From Cymodocea nodosa (taxonomy: Eukaryota; Streptophyta; Magnoliopsida; Alismatales; Cymodoceaceae), in NCBI GenBank assembly GCA_036874045.1, contig CM072335.1, positions 17,615,501 through 17,679,500 on the forward strand: DNA of 64,000 nucleotides. The letters run 5' to 3'. This document shows positions 32,176 through 44,442 of this stretch, piece by piece (position 1 is the first letter of the stretch; each line of letters begins with the position of its first letter). A program made the position numbers and the translations under genes. The notes beneath the pieces are model-generated. The model had not been told where the DNA came from, did no database searches, and saw only the letters and a list, made by a program, of their open reading frames with translations.

Positions 32176-33748
32176 TGTTAAGTATTTTGTTTTGATAATA
32201 AATGAAAGTAATTATATTTATTTAATTATTATTGTTTATGAAAATAAATTAAAAATATCAATTAATATAAAAAAAACTTATTAATATAAATACTTGTCTA
32301 TATTATATCTAAAATTATACTATTAAATAACTAGTCATTTTGTTGTATTAATTTTTTATTTAACTAAAACGTTAAGATAACATGTATTTTTATTGAAAAA
32401 CATGATATGTTTTAAAGTTATATCTTCTGTATCGTGAACAATGCACGTTTAAACAATTCGTTAAGTTAGAGTGTTATTTGTATAGAGGTCATATGAGAAC
32501 TCGTTAAGTTAGATGCTTAAAGGTTAAAATAGGTCACGTGAGAACTCGTTAAGTTAGTGAGTAAAAGAAGAGACGAACTCGTTAAGTTAGTATTGTACAC
32601 GTGGTGAAATTAAAGGTTACGAATGTTATATTGTATCACATGAGGTACACATGTTTAACTCGTTAAGTTAACATAACTAAACGCGTTGAATTGCTATATT
32701 GAATACTAAGGCAATGCATTAAGTTAACATTATAAACTTAAGTTGTTATTTTTGCACGTGATAAAATTCTTATTATAAAAATATTTGTTTATCACTAATT
32801 CGTTGAGTTATCTGTAATACAACAGAATTAGTTCGTTGAGTTATCGTATATCACGAAACTGGTTCGTTGAGTTAGCATAACATCATAGACTTAGTTCGTT
32901 GAGTTAGCTATAGTACTTGTCACGTGAGTTGGCATATGAGGAACTCGTTAAGTTAGAAACATTAAGTTATATATCTACTTGTGTTACTCGTTTAGTTAGC
33001 ATTAAAGTAACGACTTATTATTACATTTGATGAAAAATTTTGGACGAGAAAATTTATTTTGCAGGAAATTTTTTAGAGATTTAGGATTGATGATTAAAGA
33101 AAATTCGAAATGTAAACGTGGGTTAAAACGTGTGTATTTTGATGAAGGAAAAAGAGAAGACGTGAAGAAGTGGAAAACTGACAATAATTAAACGTGGAGG
33201 ATATGCATGAAATGAAGATACAGTATAAAAGACATAAAATTGTCGTTGATCAAACTATGCCTATACACCAAATGAAAAATATTTTTAGGGATCAAAAACA
33301 CTCTTCGGGGAAAAGCTCTTAAATGAAAGAAAATTCAATGAAGCAAAAAAGGTCAGATTTATGCCACTAAAGATCTGAAGTATCAATAAAAAGCAAATTC
33401 AATGAAGTAGAGAAAGACAAGATATTCGTCACTGAAGAATTGTTGAAGAATAAAAAGAAGAAGAAGAAGAAGAAAGATCTCAAACAGGGAGAAATGTTTT
33501 AAATTCTACATATTAGTTTTCTCTATTTGTAGTTATGAAATTGTATAGATGAAACATGGTATCGATATATAATTGCATCTACAATTTTTGAGGAGAATTG
33601 AATTATATATTGTAATTGAAACCTTGAATAAAAATGATTTGATGAAAATAGTGTCTCAACTTATTTTTGAGTTTTGAAGTTTCAATTATAATTGAAAATG
33701 TTGAAAAACATAATTCACCCCCCTCTTGTATAGCCATACGATCCTACA
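32176..33748 (+). repeat. 5' LTR of element A with an array of GTTAAGTTA-type motifs
   Basis: Begins TGTTAAGTATTTTG and ends ACGATCCTACA. Between about 32450 and 32995 there are some fourteen copies of a 12-14 base motif such as AACTCGTTAAGTTAG or GTTCGTTGAGTTA, all in the same orientation. The 3' portion carries a GA-rich tract (AAGAAGAAGAAG, 33460s). It differs from the 3' LTR by many transitions. Confidence 0.92.
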
Positions 33749-33762
33749 AGTAGTATTAGAGC
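33749..33762 (+). other. Primer-binding site of element A
   Basis: AGTAGTATTAGAGC, the decayed form of the copia initiator Met-tRNA site (GTGGTATCAGAGC in intact relatives), directly after the LTR. Confidence 0.75.
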
Positions 33763-34727
33763 TTTGTTAATAATCTTTGATATAAAATCGATACCAACTT
33801 ATTTTGCCTTCCTTGTTTTTAAATAGAAATTAATATTTTAGCATATGTTTAACCTTCTTGATTTAAGGCTCAAGTTGTTTTAAAGTTTTTAAAATGTTTA
33901 AAATCAAATAGGTTGAAAAGTCTTAGGTAAAATGGCTACTGAAAATGATAATTTTTCTTTGTATGAAGGTCAAAATCTTAACCGTTCTTCTTTATTTAAT
34001 GGAATACATTTTGAATATTGGAAATATAGGATGATAGTCTTTCTTCAAAGTATAGATCATAAATTGTGGTTCATGATCTCTAAATCATATACTATGTTAA
34101 CTACTCCTTATAATACTTGGACAATTACTAAAAAAGAAAATGAAATTCTGAATGCTAAGGGCTTAAATATCTTATTTTGTGCATTGAGTTATGAACAGTT
34201 CAGTAAAGTGTCAGCATATAAATCTACTTATGAGGTGTGGCATGTATTAGAAGTTTCACATGAAGGTACTTCTCAAGTTAAAGAGACTAAGATAAACATG
34301 TTAATTCATAAGTATGAACTCTTTAAGATGCATGAAAATGAAGGTATTTCTGATATGTTTTCTAGATTTCTTGATATCATAAACTCTTTAAAATGCTTAG
34401 GAAAGAATTTTGAATAGAAGTATTTGGTGAGGAAAATTCTCAGATCCTTAAGTTCTAAATGGTCTCAAAAAGTGATATCAATTGAGGAATCACGAGATTT
34501 AAATGTTTATACTATAAATAAACTTACAGAAAATTTAACAACTTATAAAGTTCAATTAAATGATTCACTAAGTCACAACAAATTAAAAATGAAGAAAGAA
34601 ATAGTCTTCGAAATTAATTCAGATTCTGAAATATCTATTGATTTTGATAAGGATTTGATTTTACTAACTAGGAAATTCAAGAAAGTATGGAAAGCTAGGA
34701 AACAGCAAAGGAACAAAAATGATAAAC

Positions 34728-37028
34728 CCTCAAGGGGTGTTTGTGCATGTTGGAAAGTTCAAAAATGAAGGAAATGGAAAGTTCAGATTCTTGTGAATTA
34801 GAAAGTTTAGATTTTTGAGAAAATCAGGGCTATTTGTGCACGTCTTAGAAAGTTAGGAAAGTTAAGATTTCCACAAGGGGATTTTGTGTCAGATGGAATG
34901 TTCAAAATTGAAATATACTTTTTTAATAAAAGTATTCTAATAATTAATTTTAATTTACTCTATTTCTTCACTTCATAATACTTATATTTTAAGAAAAAAT
35001 ATGAACTCTTCTTATTTTTATTTATTAATAATATCATAAACAAATTGAACAAAAGTTGTATTGTGTATTACCTATTTGAACATAGCATATCACAAACAAT
35101 TACTTTTCCAAATTGTTAACTAACATCCAATATATAAATAAAATTCATAACATAAATATAAATTGTCAACATACAAATATTCAAATATTGTAACATAACA
35201 ATTTGACAAAGTTACATATGAAATGATTTAAAAGTCACGTCCATCCCAATAAAATCATTGCTTTGAATTTCTCAGTCAATAAAACTTTCAATTTGCAATA
35301 ATGCTTCTATAGCTTGTGCTGTAAGACTTCTTTGTTTCACTTTCAAATGCAACATTTGCTCTTGCACTTTAACTTATTGTTTCTGGATTTGAAGTTGTTC
35401 TTTTTGTATGTTTGTCACATTATCATAATATTCTTGTTGAGCTTTACCTTTATCCTCTTCTTTTTCACATAATGACATAATAGTAAATGTAGCTTCTTTA
35501 AATGAAGATGTCATTAGTTGTGCTGACTCTGCATGTGGTCTTGGACGTTTTACCTTTTTCACCTCATTGAACCTTCTTGATGAAGACATTAGAGATTGAA
35601 GTTGGGTACCATCTGTATCCATTGGATTGTCTACCTTATGTTGTATTATCTGCACTAGCCATATCTAATTTGCAAAACATATATATAAATGAGAAACACT
35701 TTAAGAAATAAGTATGGCAAGGATTTTGACTAAATGACAACATCAATCATTAATTTAATAACTTAAATAAGTTACTATTCATTCAATGACAACATGTATT
35801 AAAAATGGATATAAAAAATATGTACTAAGTTACCATTCATTCTTCCAACATGTATTCATCTACTTTTGCCTTCTAAAAAATATCCATCCAAATATACTAG
35901 ATATAAGCTTGCATTTCATTTCATTTAATTTTGGAAGCATTTACGCCTGAAAGCAACAAGAGAGGTTTTTGAGTAATTAATAAACAACTTGGTTGGTGGT
36001 GTTCGTCGAGGTTGAGGGTCGCAAAGACCACCACAATTATAGAAAAACATATAGAGAATTTACCACTCAGGGAAGTGATGCGGTATCTGCTTTCGGCAAG
36101 TGAGCTTCCATATCTCTACCACTCGGGGAAGTGAAAACCAAAAAGAACAATGACAACCAGAAGAATAGAGGTGGAAATCAAAAGGAATGATGATGATCGG
36201 AAGAACAGAGGCGGAGGATATTGTCTGGGTTAATACTCGGGGAAGCGGAAACCAAAAGGAATATTGTCGATCGGAAGAATAGAGGCGGAAACCGAAAGGA
36301 ATGACGGCAACTAGAAGAACAGAGGCGAAGGATATCATCTAGGTTAATACTTGGGGAAGCGGAAACCGAAAGGAATGACGGCAACTGGAAGAACAGAGGC
36401 GAAGGATATCATCTAGGTTAATACTTGGGGAAGCGAAAACCGAAAGGAACATTGTCGACCGGAAGAATAGAGTAATTTCAAAGAAACGAGGGTTACCTCC
36501 GAAAGAAACAAGGGTTTTTTCGTCGGGAGATTTTAGGTAGATGTCATCTGGGTTACCTCCGAGATTTCATCTGGGTGCTTCATCGAGGTTGAGCTTGGGC
36601 GGATGTCAGCCAAATGTCAAGCTCGGGCGAATCTTGCGAGGGCTTCGTCAGGCGAATGCTGAGCTCGTCTAGGTGTTGTCGAGGTTGACCAACAAACGTA
36701 GGTTTTTTTGGAGACTTCGTCAGGCGAGCGTCGAGCTCAAGTGCTGGTGAACGTCAGGCGAGCTTCATCGATGTTGAGCTCAAGTTGATGTCGGGTGGAT
36801 GTCAGGCGAATGTCGAGCTCAGGCAGATGTCGCGAGGGCTTCGTCAAGGTGTATTTCTAAGATTTCAGAAGGGAGTGATTCTGAAATCACAAAAAGTTTT
36901 TTCATTTATACTTGGGAAAATTTTTTAACTTTCCCAAGTTTCCAGGTCGACACAAACACCTATACAATTTTCCACACTTTCATTTCTTTCTTTTCTAGAG
37001 ATTCTTAACAGGCACAAACCCCTCCTCA
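34728..37028. mobile_element. DNA transposon nested in gag of element A (CCTCA target duplication)
   Basis: Removing 34733-37023 and one copy of CCTCA (34728-34732 / 37024-37028) restores the gag reading frame (KP-S-MSKSL). The ends AGGGGTGTTTGTGC and GCACAAACCCCT are imperfect terminal inverted repeats. If the ends are trimmed by a base or two the duplication could instead be TCA or CTCA, so the superfamily (PIF/Harbinger-like or another) is open. Inside are a weak minus-strand open frame (35374-35655, Ser/Lys/Gln-rich, unrecognised) and a GC-rich tandem repeat. No transposase is visible, so it is probably non-autonomous. Confidence 0.85.
36130..36480. repeat. 74-bp tandem repeats inside the nested DNA transposon
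   Basis: Units built of GGGGAAGCGGAAACCGAAAG, ACGGCAACTGGAAGAACAG and GGATATCATCTAGGTTAAT recur; two clear neighbours start at 36331 and 36405. A second, less regular family with GAGCTCGGGCGAATGTC fills 36590-36850. Subterminal arrays of this kind are common in plant DNA transposons. Confidence 0.8.
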
Positions 37029-38500
37029 ATGTCAAAATCACTAAATGACAAAAATTCTTCATCTAGAAAGTATGTATGTTACAACTGCAAGAAACTTGGA
37101 CATCTTTCTCCAGATTGTCCTATAAGGAAAAATGAAAAGCATAGTAGGACAAATCAGAAGAAGACAGCTTAGAAAACTCAGAAAAAGTTTTACAAGAAAA
37201 AGGTTTTGAAGGTCACTTGGGATGACACATCAGAAGAGTTTGAATCTAAGGAATTATCATCAAAATCTTCACATTCAGAAGAAGAACAAGAGTTAGAAGA
37301 CGTTACTCATGTGTGCTTCATGACAAATGAGTTTAAGGTAATATATGATCCTGAAAGTCATTTAGATTTTAACTTTGATGAATTATTATGTGATTATCAT
37401 GCATTATTACAAAAACTTAAAGTTTGTAAACTGAAAAATAAGAATAGTAGAAATTATTTGTCCATTTTGGAAGAAGAAAATTGTTTCTTATCTACTACTT
37501 TAGAAAAGTTTAAATGTAATAATGAAAATCATGCTAGAGATTTGCATAAATTTAGATTTAATGAATGTGTCTTGCATGAACAAATACAGAATTCAAATGC
37601 TAAAAAATTAAAGATAGAGTCTGAAAATGAAATGTTGAGAAACAACATAAATGATCTTGAGTTAGAGATTGATAGATTAAAAATGAGAGAGCTAGATTTA
37701 AATTCTACCATTGAGAAATGGAATTTAAGTCAAACTAAGTTAGACAAACTAACTAGTACCCCTATGGTGTCATATAAATTTGGTTTAGGATTTGATTATC
37801 CTAAATCTCCTAAATCTCAAGCCAATAAAGGATTTATTAGTTGTAGTTCTAGTAAATCTAAGACTAAAATTCCTTTTATCACGAAACAAGGTAATAAATA
37901 TGTAGAAGTAGGTACTTCAAGGGATGAATCATGCAGCAATAATATAAACCAATGTGATTTATCTAAATGTACTTCTAACATGACTATCAATATTTCTAAA
38001 AATCTTGTTTCTTGTTCTAGAAATTCAGTCACTAATGTTTCAAAAATGTCAAACAATCGTAGTAAACTGAAAATTTAGAAACCTGAGCATGAAATTCAAA
38101 ACTCTAGTGTTAGACCAATTACTCATTCTATATGTTCTTTATCTGAAAATTCTTGTGTAGAAAAAGATTTTGTATGTACTGAAAATTCAAATACAAGTAC
38201 AAAACCTTGGTTTGAACTTACTGAAATGTAAGAGCATGACCAAAATAAATTAACAACTGATAAAAATCGGCTTGGTCTTGGTTATACTACATCTGAAAAC
38301 AAAAAGAATGATTATAAGAGCAATAATGCTATAAGTAAGTATGATGCTAATGATAAATCATTAGTACTTACAACTAATAAGAATGTAAATGATAATGTTA
38401 AACTATTTTTAAACAAAAAGAAGAAATATGCATTTAATGAACTTGATCCTCAACAACATTAAGTACCAAGAAACAATTCTTCTTAATTTGTATTGTAGGA

Positions 38501-41500
38501 GGAAACAACATCAAAATAGATCTTGGATAGTGAAGCATCAAGTCACATAACTAGATAGAAAAGTCTACTGAAAAATTTTACAAATACCAAGAAAGGAAAT
38601 GTTACATTTGGATACAAAAACAATGATAAAATCATAGGTATGGGCAATGTTCAAATAACTCCTACTTGTGTTATTTCGAATGTACTATATGTAGAAAACC
38701 TAAGATTTAATTTACTGAGTGTTATAAAACTAAATAATAATGGATATTATGTAGTGTTTGAAGATAATGTATGCCAAATTATTGATAAAAGTACAGATGA
38801 ACTTAAGTTTATTGCTAAAAGAAAAGGTTCTATATGTATTTTATCTTTACCTTCTAGTGCAGTTGATTTAAATTCATGTTTACTAACTGAAACTAGTGAT
38901 ACATATCTGTGGCATAGAAGGATCGGGTATATAAATATGAAACTGTTACATAAACTATCTAGAAAAAATTTAGTGAGAGGTTTACCAAAGATTAAATACT
39001 TAAAAGACTTTATGTATAATGCATGTGAATTAGGTAAACTTCATAAAAACTCTTTTAAATCCAAAACTAATATAACAAGCAAGAGAGTCTTAGAACTTAT
39101 ACATATGGATCTATTTGGACCAACAAGAATCATGAGTCTTGGTGGTAAACGGTATGTATTAGTTTTAGTAGATAACTTCTCTAGATACACTTGGGTATAT
39201 TTTCTGGCATCTAAGACAGAAGTTTTTGAAAAATTTAAAATGTTTTGCAATCTTGTTCAAAATGAACAAAGTGTCTCTATTCAAAAACTTAGGAGTGATC
39301 ATGGTACTGAATTTGATAATGATCAAATGGATAATTATTGTATAGATCATAGCATTGATCACAAATTTTCTTTTTCAATAGCATTGCCTCAAAATGGTGT
39401 TGTTGAGAGAAAGAATAGATCACTTCAGGAAATGGCCAGAACTATGTTAAATGAACATAATTTACCTCAAAATCTTTGGGTTGAAGTAATGAATACAACT
39501 TGTTATGTTATTAACAGAAGTCACTTAAGACCTCGTGTTAATAAAACTCCTTTTGAAATTATGTTTAATAGGGTTCCAAAAATTTCCTATATGAAACCAT
39601 TTGGTTGCAAGTGTTTTATTCTTAATACTAAGGATAAAAGGGATAAATTTCAAGCCAAAGCGGATGAAGGAATTTTTGTAGGTTACTCTACTAGAAATAA
39701 AGCCTATAGAGTATATAATAAGACTTCTAGAACTATTGAAGAAACCCTTCATGTAAGCTTTAATGAAAATTCTTTTAGAGTATCTCAATCTAAAGCTGAT
39801 AATGATGATATGATCAATTTTCCAAAAGAATTAGAGATCAATAGAGAGACTGAAGATTTATCTAAGAAAATCAAAAATATGAACTTAAATGATCAAACTA
39901 ATGATGAAAGTGATGTACCTTTAGATGTTGATGAGAATATGAGGAAAATTAGAGAAATTGGTATTATTCTTCATCACATCTCATCACTCAAGTCATTGGT
40001 AATATTAATGAGGGAGTTAAAACTAGAGCTTCAGTAAATTTAAATAGTATGTGTATGTTTGTTTCTATGGTGGAACCAAAGAATATAGAAGAAGCATTAT
40101 CTGATGAAAATTGGATAGTGGCAATGCAAGAAGAACTAAATCAATTCATCAGAAATGATGTTTAGGAATTAGTCTCTCCACCAAAACATCAGTCCATAAT
40201 AAGTACAAAGTGGATCTTTAGAAACAAAACTAATAAGACTAGTCAAGTTATAAGGAACAAAGCTAGATTAGTTGCACAATGGTATACATAGGAAGAAGGA
40301 CTAGATTATGATGAAACATTTGCTCCTGTGGCTAGGTTAGAAAGTATTAGAATATTATTGGCCTATGCTTGTTATATGGATTTTAAATTATATCAAATGG
40401 ATGTCAAGAGTGCATTTCTAAATGTTTTAATTAATGAAGAAGTTTATGTAAAACAACCACCTGGATTTGAAGATATTAAAAATCTTGACTGTGTATAAAT
40501 TGAAAAAAGCCTTATATGGTTTGAACCAAGCACCTAGATTATGGTATGAAAGGTTATCTACTTTTCTAATAGAACAATGTTATATCATGGGAAAAGTAGA
40601 CCATACTCTTTTTATCAAAAAGGATGATAAAGATCAGATTGTTGTTCAAATATATGTGGATGATATAATCTTTGGAGCAACTTCTGAAAAACTGATAAAA
40701 ATATTTTCTGAAGAATTGGCTAGTCAGTTTGAGATGAGTATGATAGAAGAACTTTCATATTTTCTAGGACTTCAAATTAAGCAATTGGATAAAGGTATAT
40801 TTTTAAATCAGGAAAAATATGTAGATGGAATGCTTAAGAAATTTAATTTTAATGATACAAGGATTCGAGGAACTCCTATGAGTACTTCTTTAAAGTTAGA
40901 TATTGATGACATAGGAAAATCAATAGATCAAAGAAAATACAGAAGTATGATTGGTTCTTTACTTTATTTGAGAGCTAGTAGACCTGATATTATGTTTGCT
41001 ATGTGTGCTTGTGCTAGATTTCAATCTAATCCTAAAGAATCACACTCAATTGCTGTTAAAAGAATATTTAGATATATACAAGGAACTAAAAACTTTGGTC
41101 TGTATTATTCTAAGGATAGTTCAATAGATCTTATAGTATATACTGATGCTGATTACGCAGGATTTAAATCTAATAGGAAAAGTACTAGTGGCACATGTCA
41201 ATTATTGGGAAATAATTTGGTGTCATGGTTTAGTAAAAAGCAAAACTATGTAGCACTTTTAACCACTAAAGCTGAATATGTTGCTGCTGCACTATGTTGC
41301 ATTCAGATTCTATGGATAAGGCAAACTTTAGAAGATTTTGGATTATCTTATGATACAACTGAGATTTATTGTGATAGTAGTTTTACAATAAATCTTTCCA
41401 AAAATCCTGTATTATATTCTAGAGCAAAACATATAGAGGTTAGACATCATTTTCTAAGAGATAACGTAATTAAAGGAAAAATTAAATTAGGATTTGTGTC

Positions 41501-41603
41501 TAGTAAAAATCAATTAGCTGATATATTTACAAAACCTCTAGATGAAAATACATTCTACAACATAAGATTAAATTTAGGTATTTGTAGGCTATGTGATGTG
41601 TAA
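38501..41603 (+). pseudogene. pol of element A (protease, integrase, RT, RNase H)
   Basis: The protease active site reads DSEASSH instead of DSGASSH (about 38525), so the catalytic Gly is lost. The GAG-pre-integrase region has WHRRIGYIN and NACELGK, each with one metal ligand changed (about 38910-39035). The integrase core keeps its acidic triad: HMDLFG (about 39105), RSDHGTEF (about 39294), QNGVVERKNRS (about 39392). RT has FAPVARLESIRILLAY (about 40320), MDVKSAFLN and IYVDDIIFGAT (about 40650). RNase H covers YTDADYAGFKSNRKST (about 41140) to the stop at 41601-41603. Breaks: a TAG at 40163-40165, a TAG at 40288-40290 and frame changes near 40000 and 40490. Confidence 0.92.
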
Positions 41604-43202
41604 AATGCTTAAACTCCACAAAAAGATAAATTTTGTTGATGATGTTGTTTACCTCATAGATATTATATACTTATCATAAATATTTAAGTAATATCTAAAC
41701 TACTACATAAGATACTATGTATTTATTATAATATTATAGTAGTATCTTATTGATTTTACGTATTTTGTCAAATTTGATGGTTTTCAAAATTTTAAGTGGA
41801 AGTGTAAATGAAAAACATTAAATACCTCTGAAATCCTGAAATTTTGATTAAATGTTTTCTTTGGATCAATGAAAGTACATATGATCATGCATGAATTTGA
41901 CTTGATTGATTAAACTTGTAGAATAATTTATATATAAATCATCTTAAACTACTAATCAAAAGTATGAGTTTATTGAAATTGATTCATATTTTTAGTAAAA
42001 TCATAGACGTAAAAATTGTATGAGATTTGTGTTTTTATTGCATCTGTATTAATAGAATACATATATACTGTGTTTATAATGAAAAGTGCTTACAAAGTGA
42101 AAATCTTTGAGAGTTTATTGATTAGTTTGATCACGAGCCTTTTGTACTTAAGCAGATAAGTATGTAAGGATTGTTGTCCTGAAAAAAGATTCTTTAAATC
42201 TGGCAACCTATGGTCCTGATCAGACTTGGGATTGTTGACTGAAAGCTCATTACACGGGTACATTGGAAAGCTCTTGTATGATTCAAACATTTTAAACTAA
42301 CTTTTAAAGAAAATTATCAATATTTACTGTTTTGAAATGATAAAAGTTGTTTCATTAATTACAAAGATCTTTGAATCGAATATGGTTTCTACCAATATGA
42401 CTACTGATTTGTTGAATCAAAATTAGTAATTTTGAAAATGTTTATTTGAGATACATTCCTTTATTCTTCTTATGTTAATCATATTAAGTTTAAAGTTATG
42501 TTTTGATTCATATACGAATGAAGTTGATTCTTGAAATCATTTTTGGTGAATTAAGGATGACAAAAATCGTCTAAAAAGAGAATTTAAAGCATAGCTATAA
42601 TTAACATCTATTTTATACAAATATATTGTGTATGTAATTGAATATATTTGAAGTATATTTGTAGGGGGAGGAATAACAATGTCCAAAACAGATTAATATA
42701 ATTTAGAATACAAATCTTGGTTAATCTAAGCTTAGTCTTGTTAAGATCTTGATGAAACAATTTAAAAGACAAACAAACTATTTTAGATTCACAAAAAAAA
42801 AAGAATATTAGAATAGTTCACAATGTTCTCAAGATGATGTTATAAATGTTAAGATTTAGCTTGTGTGTTGTCTTCGGAAGGTTTCAGTTGAAAGCATTCG
42901 AAACTTATTTTTGGTAAAGTGTACTAACTGAATGTTATATTATGTAAAGTAATGTGTAAAACTACCTCTAGACAGCGTTTTACTCGTTAGGTTAGTTAAC
43001 TCAACGAGTTATGCTTAAATATTTCGGGTACCTTGATTGAATAAACTATATTCAATATTCATTTAAAATCCAAACCTGACTTCTCTACACGTTGAGTTAG
43101 TCACCTAAAACCCTATTTAAACACTTATTATACGAGCATTTAGGTTATTTGTAAACTTTGTCTAAAAATCTTTCTCGCTTATTGCTGTTACAACCTGCAA
43201 CG
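41604..43202 (+). other. Spacer between pol and the extra ORF of element A
   Basis: About 1.6 kb of AT-rich, non-coding sequence, conserved in order in element B (59680-61278) and C (51970-53245). A polypurine-like GTAGGGGGAGGA block (about 42661) lies in it, as it does in B and C. A TATA-like or splice role for expressing the extra ORF is possible but not shown. Confidence 0.65.
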
Positions 43203-44039
43203 ATGGTCTCCAAGTTCTACAATGGTCGTGGCAGAGGAAAAGGTAAAGGTAGAGGAGATGGAAAAGGAAAAGAAATAGACCATGACGAAGTTCCATGAGC
43301 TTGGTTTAAGAAAATACTTCAAGTGGACAAAAGGTTAGTAGAAATTTATAGTGAATACTTCTTTCCTAAAGGAATATTGAATGAAGTTAGATTAGAACTT
43401 CATAACACTAATGAAAATATAAAATACATGGGTATTCGAAGCAAGTTTGATAGAGAATATAGAATGAAATGTGTTGAAATTGCATTTTTAGAATAGTATG
43501 CAAAATATTTGGAAAAAGGTGTAGGTACATCAACTAGAATTCCTCAAATACCCATAAATGGTACAAGATTATATGCATTTGAGGAAGAACATGAATATGC
43601 TATTCCTACTCCTTTGTATTCAATAGAAAAATAAACAAATATTGCTGTGGATAAAAGAAAAGTTGAAGGTCTTCGAAAGGTAGTAGCAATAGAAAGTGCC
43701 TTAGAAGAATTAAACCAGAAAACTTTTATGGAACAATTTCAAAAGAAAACAGCAATACTTGAATAAGAAAGATTGACTTATTATAGAAGAAGAAAAGTTA
43801 GGAAAATTATGTCTGAGGAAACAAAGTCTGTTGGAAAAGAAAAATCAGATGAGCATTTATTTCCAAAGGACAATGTATGTCTTGACATTGTTCCTTTTAA
43901 TGCATCTGAAAAACTCATCAGTTCCGAGCATACAGAAACTGATGAAGATAATGAGACTTTATTTTCTCTTGCTAGAAAACTTGAAAAGAAATCCAAGTCA
44001 AATATGAGTTCAAGTTTTTCTATTAGTTTGAGCCCTGAT

Positions 44040-44141
44040 GATGTAAAAATTGAAAAATCAGAGCATCAGGCAACTGACATAGAATAAGTTGATGTAAAAA
44101 TTGAAAAATCAAAGCATCAAACAACTGACATAGAATAAGTT
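44040..44141 (+). repeat. 51-bp tandem duplication in the extra ORF of A
   Basis: GATGTAAAAATTGAAAAATC starts both units (44040 and 44091). The matching region of element B holds only one copy, so the duplication happened in A. 51 is a multiple of three, so the frame is kept. Confidence 0.85.
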
Positions 44142-44362
44142 ATTGTAGATATAATTGACAATGTTGAGGCAGTAACTAGTTCACCGACTGAATTGTCTAG
44201 AGTAGTGGATATTGAAAAAGTTAAGACTTCAGAAGAGCTTAATGTCAATTAGCTTTCTTCAGAATCTATAGAAGTAGAGTCTGAGAATTCACAACATTTA
44301 TCAATGGAAATATCTGTTGAACAAAATGAACAACTATAGATAGATACACCGGTTGTAGAATT

Positions 44363-44442
44363 TGTTGAAAAATTGAACTCTAACCATTTTATAGAGACTG
44401 AATGTTGAAAAATTGAACTCTAACCATTTTATAGAGACTGAA
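44363..44442 (+). repeat. 40-bp tandem duplication in the extra ORF of A
   Basis: Two identical 40-base units (starting TGTTGAAAAATTGAACTCTA at 44363 and 44403). The length is not a multiple of three, so it shifts the frame. Absent from element B. Confidence 0.85.

Larger units (their letters stand above)
33932..38500 (+). pseudogene. gag of element A, interrupted by a DNA transposon
   Basis: gag opens at ATG 33932 (MATENDNFSLYEGQN), with NGIHFEYWKYRM as the usual copia gag start. The core is continuous to about 34732 except for a TAG at 34415-34417. The insertion follows, and gag resumes at 37029. The zinc knuckle CYNCKKLGHLSPDC (CX2CX4HX4C) lies near 37077-37118. Next comes an acidic and coiled-coil tail (37206-38078), with heptad-like NNINDLELEIDRLKMRELDL, ending at TAG 38076-38078. 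Traces continue to the protease. Long coiled-coil gag tails are known from the SIRE lineage. Confidence 0.87.

Noticed and set aside
35374..35655. Minus-strand frame in the nested DNA transposon as a transposase
   Set aside because: At 93 residues, rich in Ser/Lys/Gln, it has no DDE motif. It might be a remnant of an accessory (Myb-like) protein, but I cannot support that.
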